Source of the DNA: Variovorax sp. E3 | GTDB taxonomy: Bacteria > Pseudomonadota > Gammaproteobacteria > Burkholderiales > Burkholderiaceae_C | Assembly: GCF_016082275.1 (NCBI RefSeq) | Contig: NZ_MOWM01000014.1 | Span: 1-64,000 of the forward strand | Direction: 5' to 3' | DNA length: 64,000 bases | Shown: piece after piece, positions 53,127-60,974 of the stretch | Layout of the letters: each line of letters begins with the position of its first letter | Position numbering within the stretch: position 1 is the first letter of the stretch | Notes under the pieces: generated by a model | Told to the model about the DNA's origin: nothing | Database searches by the model: none | The model's input: only the letters and a program-made list of their open reading frames with translations | Translations under genes and position numbers: made by a program

Positions 53127-53885
53127 TCAGCTCTTTCCCCGTTGCTGGAACGCGGCAAAGGCGCTCTTGGCCTCCGGCGAGACGAGCAAGCGCGAGAACT
53201 GCGCGTTCTCCTTCTCCATGCGCTCTTCATATCGATCGAGCTCGTCGCCGCGCATCAGCGATTTCGCGGCATGCAAGGAGGCGACAGACATTGCCGCCAG
53301 CCGTGCCGCGACGTCCGATGCATGCGGCAGCACGTCGGCCGGCGGCATCACGGCGTTGACCAAGCCCAGGGTGTGCGCCTCCTGAGCGCTGCAGGGGTCG
53401 CCGAGCATCAGCAACTCGGCTGCTCGCTGGTGGCCCAGCTTGGCCGGCAGCAGCAATGTCGACGCAAACTCGGGACAGAGGCCGAGCCGGGCAAAGGGAA
53501 ATACCAGCTTCGCACCGGTGCCTGCATAGACCAGGTCGCAATGCAGGAGCATCGTTGCACCGATACCGACCGCAGGTCCGTTCACCGCCGCCACCACCGG
53601 CTTGCGCAGGCGCAGCAGGGCCTTCATAAAACGCGCGGATGGGCGTTCGCCTTGATCTGGCGCGTTGGACGCGAAGTCCCCGATGTCGTTGCCGGCACAA
53701 AATGCATCCTCGCTGCCGTGCAGGATCACGGCACGCACGGCCTCATCGCGATCAGCGTCGACGAGCGCCTCAGCCAGTGCTGCGTACATCGCGCCGGTCA
53801 TGGCGTTCTTGCGCGCGGGCCGGTCAAAGCCCAGGCGAAGGACGCCGCCTTGCGCCACACGCACAATCCCGTTGCCGCCGTCCAT
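53127..53885 (-). CDS. Enoyl-CoA hydratase/isomerase
   Basis: 252 aa, crotonase fold. Oxyanion-hole segments FCAGNDIGDF and NGPAVGIGATMLLHCDLVYA; a single catalytic-type Glu in LGLCPEFAST and none at the other hydratase position, so isomerase-type chemistry is plausible. Start 53885 (MDGGNGIVRV) overlaps the SDR stop as TGATG. Confidence 0.88.
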   Translation of the reverse strand: MDGGNGIVRVAQGGVLRLGFDRPARKNAMTGAMYAALAEALVDADRDEAVRAVILHGSEDAFCAGNDIGDFASNAPDQGERPSARFMKALLRLRKPVVAAVNGPAVGIGATMLLHCDLVYAGTGAKLVFPFARLGLCPEFASTLLLPAKLGHQRAAELLMLGDPCSAQEAHTLGLVNAVMPPADVLPHASDVAARLAAMSVASLHAAKSLMRGDELDRYEERMEKENAQFSRLLVSPEAKSAFAAFQQRGKS

Positions 53886-54613
53886 CACCAGGCCTCCAGC
53901 CACGGACGCAGCTCTGTCTCGTGCGTCCACGCATTGCGTGGCTGCATGTGAATCTGCCAGTACGCGTCGGCGATCGCCTCGGGGCTGAGGATGCCACCCT
54001 GCTCCTTCAGCGCATAGCGTTCGGGGAAGCTGCTTCGGATGAACTCAGTGTCGATCGCGCCGTCGATCACCGGATGCGCGACGTGGATGCCTTTGGGCCA
54101 AAGTTCACGAGCCATGCTCTGGGCCAGCGCACGCAGCCCGTGCTTGGCGCCCGAAAACGCCGCATAGCCATCACGACCGCGCAGGCTGGCGGTGGCGCCC
54201 GTGAAGATGATGGTTCCCCGTCCGCGTGGCACCATGACCTTGGCGGCTTCCCGACCCATCAGAAAACCGCCGAAGCAGGCCATTTCCCAGACCTTGAAGT
54301 AGACACGCGCCGTAGTCTCCGTGATACCGAAACGGACGTTGGCACCGATGTTGAAGACCGCCACCTCGATCGGCGCGATGTCGCGCTCGATCTGCTCGAC
54401 GAGCGCGACCATCTCTTCTTCCTTGCGTGCATCGCTGCCGAAGCCGTGAGCCTCGCCGCCGGCGGCCTTGATCTCGTCGACCAGCGGCACGAGCTTGTCG
54501 GCCTGGCGCCGCGTCATGCACGCGATGTAGCCTTCGCGTGCGAATCGCTTGGCGATGGCGCCGCCTGTTGCGTCCCCAGCACCGATCACGAGGATCGCCT
54601 TCTTCTGAGTCAT
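53885..54613 (-). CDS. Atypical SDR-family oxidoreductase, copy A
   Basis: 242 aa Rossmann protein with the cofactor motif VIGAGDATGGAIAKRF and NIGANVRFGI. The active-site segment reads FTGATASLRGRDGYAAFSGAKHGL in outline, where the SDR YxxxK motif is FxxxK (FSGAK), so the catalytic Tyr is missing. It is clearly paralogous to the SDR at 59.5-60.2 kb, which has the same change. It is coupled to the enoyl-CoA hydratase by TGATG. Either the family uses other chemistry or the proteins have a non-classical role. Confidence 0.85.
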   Translation of the reverse strand: MTQKKAILVIGAGDATGGAIAKRFAREGYIACMTRRQADKLVPLVDEIKAAGGEAHGFGSDARKEEEMVALVEQIERDIAPIEVAVFNIGANVRFGITETTARVYFKVWEMACFGGFLMGREAAKVMVPRGRGTIIFTGATASLRGRDGYAAFSGAKHGLRALAQSMARELWPKGIHVAHPVIDGAIDTEFIRSSFPERYALKEQGGILSPEAIADAYWQIHMQPRNAWTHETELRPWLEAW

Positions 54614-54691
54614 TTGCAGTTCCTTGGTTATTTTTGAATCGATGACCAGTCACAAGCTCATGCAACCGGCCTGCGGCGGTCAGTGGCGAGG

Positions 54692-55909
54692 TCAGATGGC
54701 GACGGCCTTCCCGAATGGAATCCATGCGTTGCCGTCGAAGCGCTGGACCCACAGGTGGCTAAAGATTTCGTGGTCGTCCTTGCTGGTGGACAGCTCGATG
54801 CCGGGCATCAACAGCGGCGTCGTGAATTTGTCGAGGCTGTTGGCCTGCCTCATGATGTTCTCGCGCGTGAGGTCATCGCCGCAACTCCGCACGATGTGCG
54901 CGAGGACGTGTCCAGCCGTGTAGCCGGCGCCCACCAGCGCGTCCGTGGGGTTCGCATCGGGCAGCCACTTCGCGATGAACTCGCGCAGCTGCACCACGCC
55001 CGGATCCTTTTCGAACCGCGGGTCGGTCGTCGGCTTGTTGTAGATAGCACTGAGTGCGCCCCTGCCAGCCTCCGGGCCGGCAGGCCTCATGATGGCGGCC
55101 ACCGACGCACTGCCGATGGGCAGGATGATCTGGGGTTTCCAGCCGATGTCGTGCGCCTTCTTCATGGACTGCACGGCGAACTTGCCATTGGCTACGGCAA
55201 TGAAGACATCCGCATTGCTGGCTTTTAGGCTGACGATCTGCGAATCGACCGAAGCATCGGTGGCCTCGTAGGTGTTTTCGGCCACGATCATCGATTTAGC
55301 CTTGTCGCCCAGGCCGGCCTTGATGCCGGCCAAGTAGTCGCGGCCGAAGTCGTCGTTCTCCATCAGTACCGCAATCTTCGCGGACGGCATGTTCTCAAGG
55401 ATCCAACGCGCGTAGAGGCGACCTTCGGCGAAGTAGCTCGGCATTCCGGGGATGGTCAGCGGTGCAGCGGCGGCGTCGGTCCATTTGTTCGAACCGCTCA
55501 TGATCAGGAGGTGCGGGACCTTCTTGCCATTGAGATAGCGGTGGACAGCATTGCTGCTGGAGGCCCCCACTGTCTCGCAAACGAAACTGACCTCGTCCTG
55601 CTCGACAAGCCGGCGAGTGAATTCCAGCGCCTTGCCGGGGTTGAAGGCGTCGTCGTACTGGATCAGCTTGATCTGGCGGCCATTTATGCCACCTTCCGAG
55701 TTCAGCTTCTTGAAGTACGCCAGGGTGCTCTTGCCGATCGTGCCGAGGATCGAGACCGGTCCACTGAAGGGCATCGTCGAGCCGATCTTGATCTCGGTGT
55801 CGGAAACGCCAGGGCCGTATCGCTTCTGTGCAAAGACGGGAAACGGGGCGGCCAACGAGGCAATTGCGCCCAACAAGGTGGTCCTGCGGTTCAGATGGGT
55901 CAGTTTCAT
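54692..55909 (-). CDS. Branched-chain-amino-acid-type ABC transporter substrate-binding protein
   Basis: 405 aa. Signal peptide (RRTTLLGAIASLAAPFPVFA), then the periplasmic binding protein type I fold: GVSDTEIKIGSTMPFSGPVS, LVEQDEVSFVCETVGASSSN, VLMENDDFGRDYLAG. Relatives import aromatic or hydroxy-carboxylic acids as often as amino acids. A strong AAAGGAG ribosome site precedes the ATG. It follows livM-type permease by about 100 bp in the same operon. Confidence 0.92.
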   Translation of the reverse strand: MKLTHLNRRTTLLGAIASLAAPFPVFAQKRYGPGVSDTEIKIGSTMPFSGPVSILGTIGKSTLAYFKKLNSEGGINGRQIKLIQYDDAFNPGKALEFTRRLVEQDEVSFVCETVGASSSNAVHRYLNGKKVPHLLIMSGSNKWTDAAAAPLTIPGMPSYFAEGRLYARWILENMPSAKIAVLMENDDFGRDYLAGIKAGLGDKAKSMIVAENTYEATDASVDSQIVSLKASNADVFIAVANGKFAVQSMKKAHDIGWKPQIILPIGSASVAAIMRPAGPEAGRGALSAIYNKPTTDPRFEKDPGVVQLREFIAKWLPDANPTDALVGAGYTAGHVLAHIVRSCGDDLTRENIMRQANSLDKFTTPLLMPGIELSTSKDDHEIFSHLWVQRFDGNAWIPFGKAVAI

Positions 55910-56012
55910 AGTGTCTCCTTTGACGTTGTCGAGAGGTAAAGCACACCTGCGGTGATGGGCAGGTGAACCGATGAACGGACAGCAGATCGCGGCTAGGAAG
56001 CGAGTCGTCGCT

Positions 56013-56942
56013 TCACCGGGGCATTCGATGGAAGAGTCCGGCGATTCCGCGTGGCTGTACAAAGACCACTATCAAGATCGCGGCGCCGAAGATGGCCCAT
56101 GGCGCGGCCGTGGAGATGCGCTCGGCCAGCGGAGGTACGAATTGCACGAATGCCGCGCCGATCCACGGGCCGATCAAGCTGCCAGGCCCACCCACGACCA
56201 GCGCGACCAGCATGGTGAGCGACAGGAGCACGTTGAAGCTGTCCGGAGTGACCAGTTGTACATTGAGCGCGTAGAGTCCGCCACCGGCACACGCGCATGC
56301 AGCGCTCAACATGAATGCAATGGCTTTGCTGCCTGGCACGTCGATGCCACAACTTGATGCGGCCACCGCATGGTCCTTGAGAGCCCGCAACTCGAGACCC
56401 AGACGCGCGCGCGAAAGCCGCTGCACGCCCAACACCACCACAACCGCCAGCGCGAGTGCCACCCAATACATCCAGGTGTCCTGCCCGACCCAGGGCTCCA
56501 ACCAGGCAGGCGGATGAGGCCGATCGAGTTGCAGACCCTGCGCCCCGCCGGTCCATCGCTCGACCGTCCCGTTGCGCACGAGTTGCGGCACCGCTAGCGC
56601 GATAGCGAATGTCGCCAATGCGAGATGCGTGTGCTCCAGCCGCAGGATCGGTCTACCGATGATGAAGGCGAGCGCCGAACCGATGGCGCAGGCTGCCGGC
56701 AGGGCCGCCCACCATGGCAACCCGGCATCCGTAAGCATCGCGGTTCCATACGCGCCGATCGCGAAGAAGGCGCCGTGGCCGAGTGTCGGTTGACCGGCCC
56801 AGCCTATCAGGACGTTGAGCCCGACCAAAGCGATGCCAAGGCCGATCATCTGCGTCAATTGAAAGGTCAGGAACGCCGGGACCAGCAGCGGTAGGCTGGC
56901 CGCCAGCGCGGCAACGACAATGATTCGAAGATTTGTTTTCAT
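56013..56942 (-). CDS. Liv-type ABC transporter permease (LivM-like)
   Basis: 309 aa with about eight to ten membrane helices. GWAGQPTLGHGAFFAIGAYG is the LivM signature near the N-terminus and VVGGPGSLIGPWIGAAF the usual C-terminal motif. Partner of the LivH-like permease 5 bp upstream. Confidence 0.92.
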   Translation of the reverse strand: MKTNLRIIVVAALAASLPLLVPAFLTFQLTQMIGLGIALVGLNVLIGWAGQPTLGHGAFFAIGAYGTAMLTDAGLPWWAALPAACAIGSALAFIIGRPILRLEHTHLALATFAIALAVPQLVRNGTVERWTGGAQGLQLDRPHPPAWLEPWVGQDTWMYWVALALAVVVVLGVQRLSRARLGLELRALKDHAVAASSCGIDVPGSKAIAFMLSAACACAGGGLYALNVQLVTPDSFNVLLSLTMLVALVVGGPGSLIGPWIGAAFVQFVPPLAERISTAAPWAIFGAAILIVVFVQPRGIAGLFHRMPR

Positions 56943-56947
56943 GAATT

Positions 56948-57816
56948 TCAGACGCGCTTTGCACTCGATAGGCCAATCAGCCCCCCTGGACGCAAGACCA
57001 GCATGCCAACGATCAGAACCATGGCCACGGTCAATTTGAGTTGCGTTCCGACGACGTAAGCTCCCAGCAAGTTCTCAACGATGCCAAGCACCAGGCCTCC
57101 GAGTACCGCACCGGGCACACTGGAGATGCCGCCCATCAGGCTGCCGCGAAGCCGTAGATCAGGACGCCGCTCATCATGTGCGGATCCAGGTAGAGCTGTG
57201 GCGCCACCAGCATTCCCGCCACGCCGCCCATCGCGGCCGCCAGGCCCCAGCCGATCGCAGCCATCGCCACTGTCGAGATGCCGCTTAGTCGTGCCGACCC
57301 TGGGTTTTGCGCAGCGGCACGAATGGACAAGCCGATGCGCGTGAAGCGAAAGAACATCCAGAGCATCGCCAGCAAGGTCGCGGTGACGAGGCCTACGCCC
57401 AGCTGATGACCGGAGACAAGCCCTCCCGCTACGGTTCCGGCGGGGAACGGGCTCGGGAACTGACGCACGTCGTACCCCCAGAAATAGCCGGTGAGGCTGT
57501 GAATGATCATGAACAGCCCAATGAAAGCAGCGAGCGTGGCCAGCGGCGAAGCGGCGGCAAGCCGGCTAATGACCCACCGCTCGAGCGCTGCAGCGAACAC
57601 GAAAGCACCTGCGACCGTGAGCACAAAGCTCCACCAGTACGGCACGCCCGCCTGCAGCAGTGCCCAGGCGACATAGGTTGTCAAGGTCGCCATCTCGCCT
57701 TGAGCGAAGTTGATGTGGTTGGTTGTGCGATAGACGATCACCAGCGCAAGGCCCAGAAGTGCGTAGGCACATCCGGTCGTGAGGCCGGCGACGCACTGGT
57801 TCAGAAATGCTTCCAT
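56948..57816 (-). CDS. Liv-type ABC transporter permease (LivH-like, one apparent frameshift)
   Basis: About 289 aa when repaired. N-terminal MEAFLNQCVAGLTTGCAYAL and YRTTNHINFAQGEMATL are classic LivH. The frame breaks near 57138: gcagcctgatg should probably read gcagccctgatg (FAAALMGGISSVPGAVLGG). Start 57816 overlaps the livF-type stop as TGATG; the TTG one codon earlier is unlikely. Confidence 0.9.
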
Positions 57817-58553
57817 CAATGGCCTCCGAGATAAGCTGCTTTTAGCTCTGCGCTGTTGCGCAACTGCGCCGCGGGGCCGGACATCACCAGCGATCCTGCG
57901 CGCAGCACGTAAGCATCGTCGGCAAGGCTCAAAGCCACCTCGGTGTTCTGCTCGACGAGAAGGATGGCCATACGCGTTTCGGCTTGCAGGCGGCGCAGCA
58001 GGCGCATAACGTCGGCGGCCACCCGGGGCGCGAGGCCGAACGAGGGCTCGTCGAGCAAGAGCACCTTGGGATCCGCCATCAGGGCTCGCCCGATGGCAAG
58101 CATCTGCTGCTCACCGCCTGAAAGGGTGCCTCCACGCTGCCCGCGTCGCTCGGCGAGCCGCGGGAGCCAGCCATAGATGCGTTCCAGCGTCGTGGCGGCG
58201 CCTGCCGTCGAAGAGCGAGCGAAACCGCCAACCCGAAGGTTCTCGTCCACGGTCAGGTCGGTGAAAGTCCCTCGTCCCTCCGGCACGTGAGCGACACCTT
58301 GACGTGCGATCTTCTCGGTCCGCATGCCGGTGATCGACTCACCGTCCAACGTGACCGAGCCTGTGGCAGTGACCATGCCGCAGATCGCGCGCATCACCGT
58401 GGTCTTGCCCGCGCCATTCGCGCCGATCAGAGCCGTGATCTGACCTGCTCTGAGCGACAAGGTAACGTCGCGCACGACAGCCAGCCCACCATAGCCGGCC
58501 GTGACCCCCTCCGCCCTCAGCATCGGCTCCGTCGCCATCTCAGTGCTGCTCAT
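57816..58553 (-). CDS. Liv-type ABC transporter ATPase (LivF-like)
   Basis: 245 aa. Walker A GANGAGKTT, signature LSGGEQQMLAIGRAL, Walker B KVLLLDEPSFGLAP, and the short LivF-type C-terminus. Start 58553 (MSSTEMATEPML) has a GGAG site and overlaps the upstream ATPase gene by 14 bp; an in-frame ATG at 58538 is the alternative. Confidence 0.93.
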   Translation of the reverse strand: MSSTEMATEPMLRAEGVTAGYGGLAVVRDVTLSLRAGQITALIGANGAGKTTVMRAICGMVTATGSVTLDGESITGMRTEKIARQGVAHVPEGRGTFTDLTVDENLRVGGFARSSTAGAATTLERIYGWLPRLAERRGQRGGTLSGGEQQMLAIGRALMADPKVLLLDEPSFGLAPRVAADVMRLLRRLQAETRMAILLVEQNTEVALSLADDAYVLRAGSLVMSGPAAQLRNSAELKAAYLGGH

Positions 58554-59259
58554 CGTGTTCGGCTCCAAAGTAGGCCGCCTGCACGGCGGGGCTCTCACGC
58601 ACTTCTTCGGGCGTTCCGTCGGCGATCAATTTTCCGAAGTCCAGAACATACAAGTGCTCGCAAAGAGACATCACAAGATTCATGTCGTGCTCCACCAGCA
58701 GCACGGCACTGCCGCGATTCTTCAAACTGCGTACACGCGTGCAGAAGTCGTCAATCTCTCCGCCGGTAAGGCCTGCCGCGGGCTCGTCCAGCAGCAGTAG
58801 CTTGGGGTTGGCCACCATCGCTCGGGCCATTTCCACCCGCTTGCGTGTGCCAAGCGAGAGAACACTGACGGGCGAGTCGCCGATGTCGCCAAGGCCGAAG
58901 TCGTCGAGTGCCGAATCCACGGTAGCCACCAAGTCCTCGTCGCGATGCATGCGTATCGCACCGCAGGTAACGTTCTCTCGCACCGACAACTGTTGGAACA
59001 GCGCGAGATTCTGAAAGGTCCGCGCCAAGCCAGCACGCGCGCGCCAATGCTGTGGGCGGCGCGATACGTCCTCACCCTGCCAGAGGATGCTTCCCCGCGT
59101 CGGGGTGATCGTTCCGGTGATCGCATTAATGGTCGTTGACTTGCCCGCGCCATTGGGACCGATCAAGCCGTAGATGCGGCCGGGCGCAATACTGATCGAG
59201 ATATTCGACAGCGCATGCACGCCGCCGAAAGAAACGCTCAGCCCTCTGATCTCGAGCAT
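58540..59259 (-). CDS. Liv-type ABC transporter ATPase (LivG-like)
   Basis: 239 aa. Walker A GPNGAGKST, signature region LSLGTRKRVEMARAM, Walker B KLLLLDEPAAGLTGGE, and the LivG-type LARTFQNLALF. A strong GGAGG ribosome site precedes the ATG. First of five consecutive importer genes. Confidence 0.93.
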   Translation of the reverse strand: MLEIRGLSVSFGGVHALSNISISIAPGRIYGLIGPNGAGKSTTINAITGTITPTRGSILWQGEDVSRRPQHWRARAGLARTFQNLALFQQLSVRENVTCGAIRMHRDEDLVATVDSALDDFGLGDIGDSPVSVLSLGTRKRVEMARAMVANPKLLLLDEPAAGLTGGEIDDFCTRVRSLKNRGSAVLLVEHDMNLVMSLCEHLYVLDFGKLIADGTPEEVRESPAVQAAYFGAEHDEQH

Positions 59260-59375
59260 TGCGCCTCCTCTTGGCTCACTGCATCCCGTGCCCCCCTTTT
59301 TGCCTGGGCTCGGCTCACCACCGCGCCAGCAGAGTGGCTTTCGTGCAGCGGGCCATCGTCGGATAAGGGATTCAT
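59238..59375 (-). CDS. Possible small protein upstream of the LivG-like gene
   Basis: 45 aa, starting MNPLSDDGPLHESHSAG and ending QEEAQCSRSEG, with an excellent AAGGAG site before the ATG. It overlaps the LivG start by 22 bp, so it could couple translation, or be the stub of a deleted gene whose ribosome site survived. No family recognised. Confidence 0.35.
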   Translation of the reverse strand: MNPLSDDGPLHESHSAGAVVSRAQAKRGARDAVSQEEAQCSRSEG

Positions 59376-59393
59376 GTCTTTGTCTCCTTCGAA

Positions 59394-59418
59394 CAGCGTT
59401 CGCGCTGCTCTTTTTTTT
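59394..59418 (+). terminator. Orphan plus-strand terminator inside the minus-strand operon
   Basis: CAGCG-TTCG-CGCTG, a hairpin with a stable TTCG tetraloop, followed by CTC and eight T. It is oriented for plus-strand transcripts, but there is no plus-strand gene upstream. It lies in the 207-bp gap between the second SDR and the LivG-like gene. Confidence 0.6.
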
Positions 59419-59466
59419 CTAGGCGCGGGTCAGTGCGCGCGTGGTTCGTGGCTTGGCAAGAAGTCG

Positions 59467-60210
59467 TTACCAGTTCTCGCTCCACGGCCTGAGGTCGAGC
59501 TCGTGGGTCCAAGCCGAACGCTTCTGTCGGTGGAGATGGAGATAGTTGAGCGCAATGTCATCGGGCTTGAGGATCCGGTCTTCCGCGAGCCGCTGGTCGA
59601 GATCGGAGATGTTTTCGCGGGCGAACACGCCTTCGATCGACCCGTCGCACACAACGTGGGCAACATGGATGTTTTTCTTCCCGAGTTCACGCGCCATTGA
59701 CTGCGCGACTGATCGCAATCCGCTTTTCGCGGCAGCGAATGCCGTGAAGCTTTCCTTGCCGCGCAGGCTGGCTGTTGCACCAGTGAAGATGATCGTGCCG
59801 CGCTGACGGGGCACCATGACTTTGGCTGCCTCACGCCCTGCCAAAAAGCCGGCAAAGCAAGCCATCTCCCAGACCTTCGTGAAAACTCTGGCACTCGTGT
59901 CCTCTATCGGGAATCGCACATTGGCTCCGATGTTGAACACGACGACCTCCAGCGGCCCGATATCGCACTCGATCTCCCGGAATAGCGCGACGGTTTCGTC
60001 CTCGGACCGAGCATCCACGCCCCGGGCATGCACGACGCCGCCCTGATTACGGATCTCCTGGGCGGTGGCCTCTAGTTCATCCAGATGGCGAGCCCGGCGT
60101 GTGATGACCGTCTCGAAACCCTCCAGCGCAAATGCCCTTGCGATAGCGGAACCGACCCCGTCTCCAACGCCGATCACGAGGCAGGCCTTCTTGGCATTCT
60201 TTTCCGACAT
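59467..60210 (-). CDS. Atypical SDR-family oxidoreductase, copy B
   Basis: 247 aa. Cofactor motif VIGVGDGVGSAIARAF, NIGANVRFPI, and active-site region FTGATASLRG followed by FAAAK in place of YxxxK. Nearly the same layout as the SDR at 53.9-54.6 kb, including the ending WTHELDLRPWSENW, so the two are paralogues within one operon. The catalytic Tyr is replaced by Phe in both. It is 29 bp after the isomerase gene. Confidence 0.85.
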   Translation of the reverse strand: MSEKNAKKACLVIGVGDGVGSAIARAFALEGFETVITRRARHLDELEATAQEIRNQGGVVHARGVDARSEDETVALFREIECDIGPLEVVVFNIGANVRFPIEDTSARVFTKVWEMACFAGFLAGREAAKVMVPRQRGTIIFTGATASLRGKESFTAFAAAKSGLRSVAQSMARELGKKNIHVAHVVCDGSIEGVFARENISDLDQRLAEDRILKPDDIALNYLHLHRQKRSAWTHELDLRPWSENW

Positions 60211-60239
60211 GGTGTTTTTCCTTTCGACTGCGATGAAGG

Positions 60240-60889
60240 TCAGGTGGATGGCGCCGATGCCGAAGAAGAGAGGCCGCTCTGGCGCACGATCTCTTCTTCG
60301 ACTTCGCGCAGGCGGTCCTTGCCGAAGAAGATCTCGCTTCCAACAAAAAAGTCGGACTACCGAAAGCGCCGGCTGCTACAGCAGCCTCCGTGTTGGCCAT
60401 CAATTCGGACTTGATCGGCTCGGTCTTGATCAGGTCGAGCAACTGGACGGTTGGCAACCCGGCTTCGATCAGCGTTGATCCGAACACGGCGGGATCGTCC
60501 AACTTGAGTCCACGCTCCCACATGCCGGCGTAAATCGCCTCGACATACGGCACAAGCACACCAATCGACTCAGCCGCCACCGCGCCGCGCATCAACTGCA
60601 GTGTGTTGACTGGAAAATGCGGATTCGCCGTAAACATCGTGATCCCATGTCGCTGAATGAAGCGGCGCAGTTCGAGTTTGTCGTACTCGGGCTTATTCTT
60701 GATGGCGGCAAAAGCTGTCGCAGGCGATTGGTTGCCCGTGAGCTTGAAGATGCCCCCAAGAAGCACCGGCACATACTCGAACTCTGCACCGGTTCGCGCC
60801 GAGATGGCGGGAAGGACTTTGTGGCAGAGATAGGCATTGGGGCTGCCGAAATCGAAAATGAACTTGACCTTCAGCATGGTTTCTTTCAT
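60240..60889 (-). CDS. DsbA-fold 2-hydroxychromene-2-carboxylate isomerase-like protein (one apparent frameshift)
   Basis: About 216 aa when repaired. N-terminal VKFIFDFGSPNAYLCHKVLP has the FDFxSP motif with the catalytic-type Ser of HCCA isomerases (kappa-class GST relatives); AAVAAGAFGSPTF is the conserved C-terminal block. After it the frame breaks in a T run (60345-60350): six T where seven restore FFVGSEIFFGKDRLREVEEE. HCCA isomerases act in naphthalene-type pathways and need glutathione; relatives occur in many acyl-CoA catabolic clusters with unknown substrates. It lies between a CoA ligase and an SDR. Confidence 0.85.
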
Positions 60890-60974
60890 GGTGTTCAGGA
60901 GATTCTGTTGAGAGGATTCGGCCCGACTACATCAGTGAGGCACTGCATGTTTCTCGGAACAAGGATTGCCGTCG

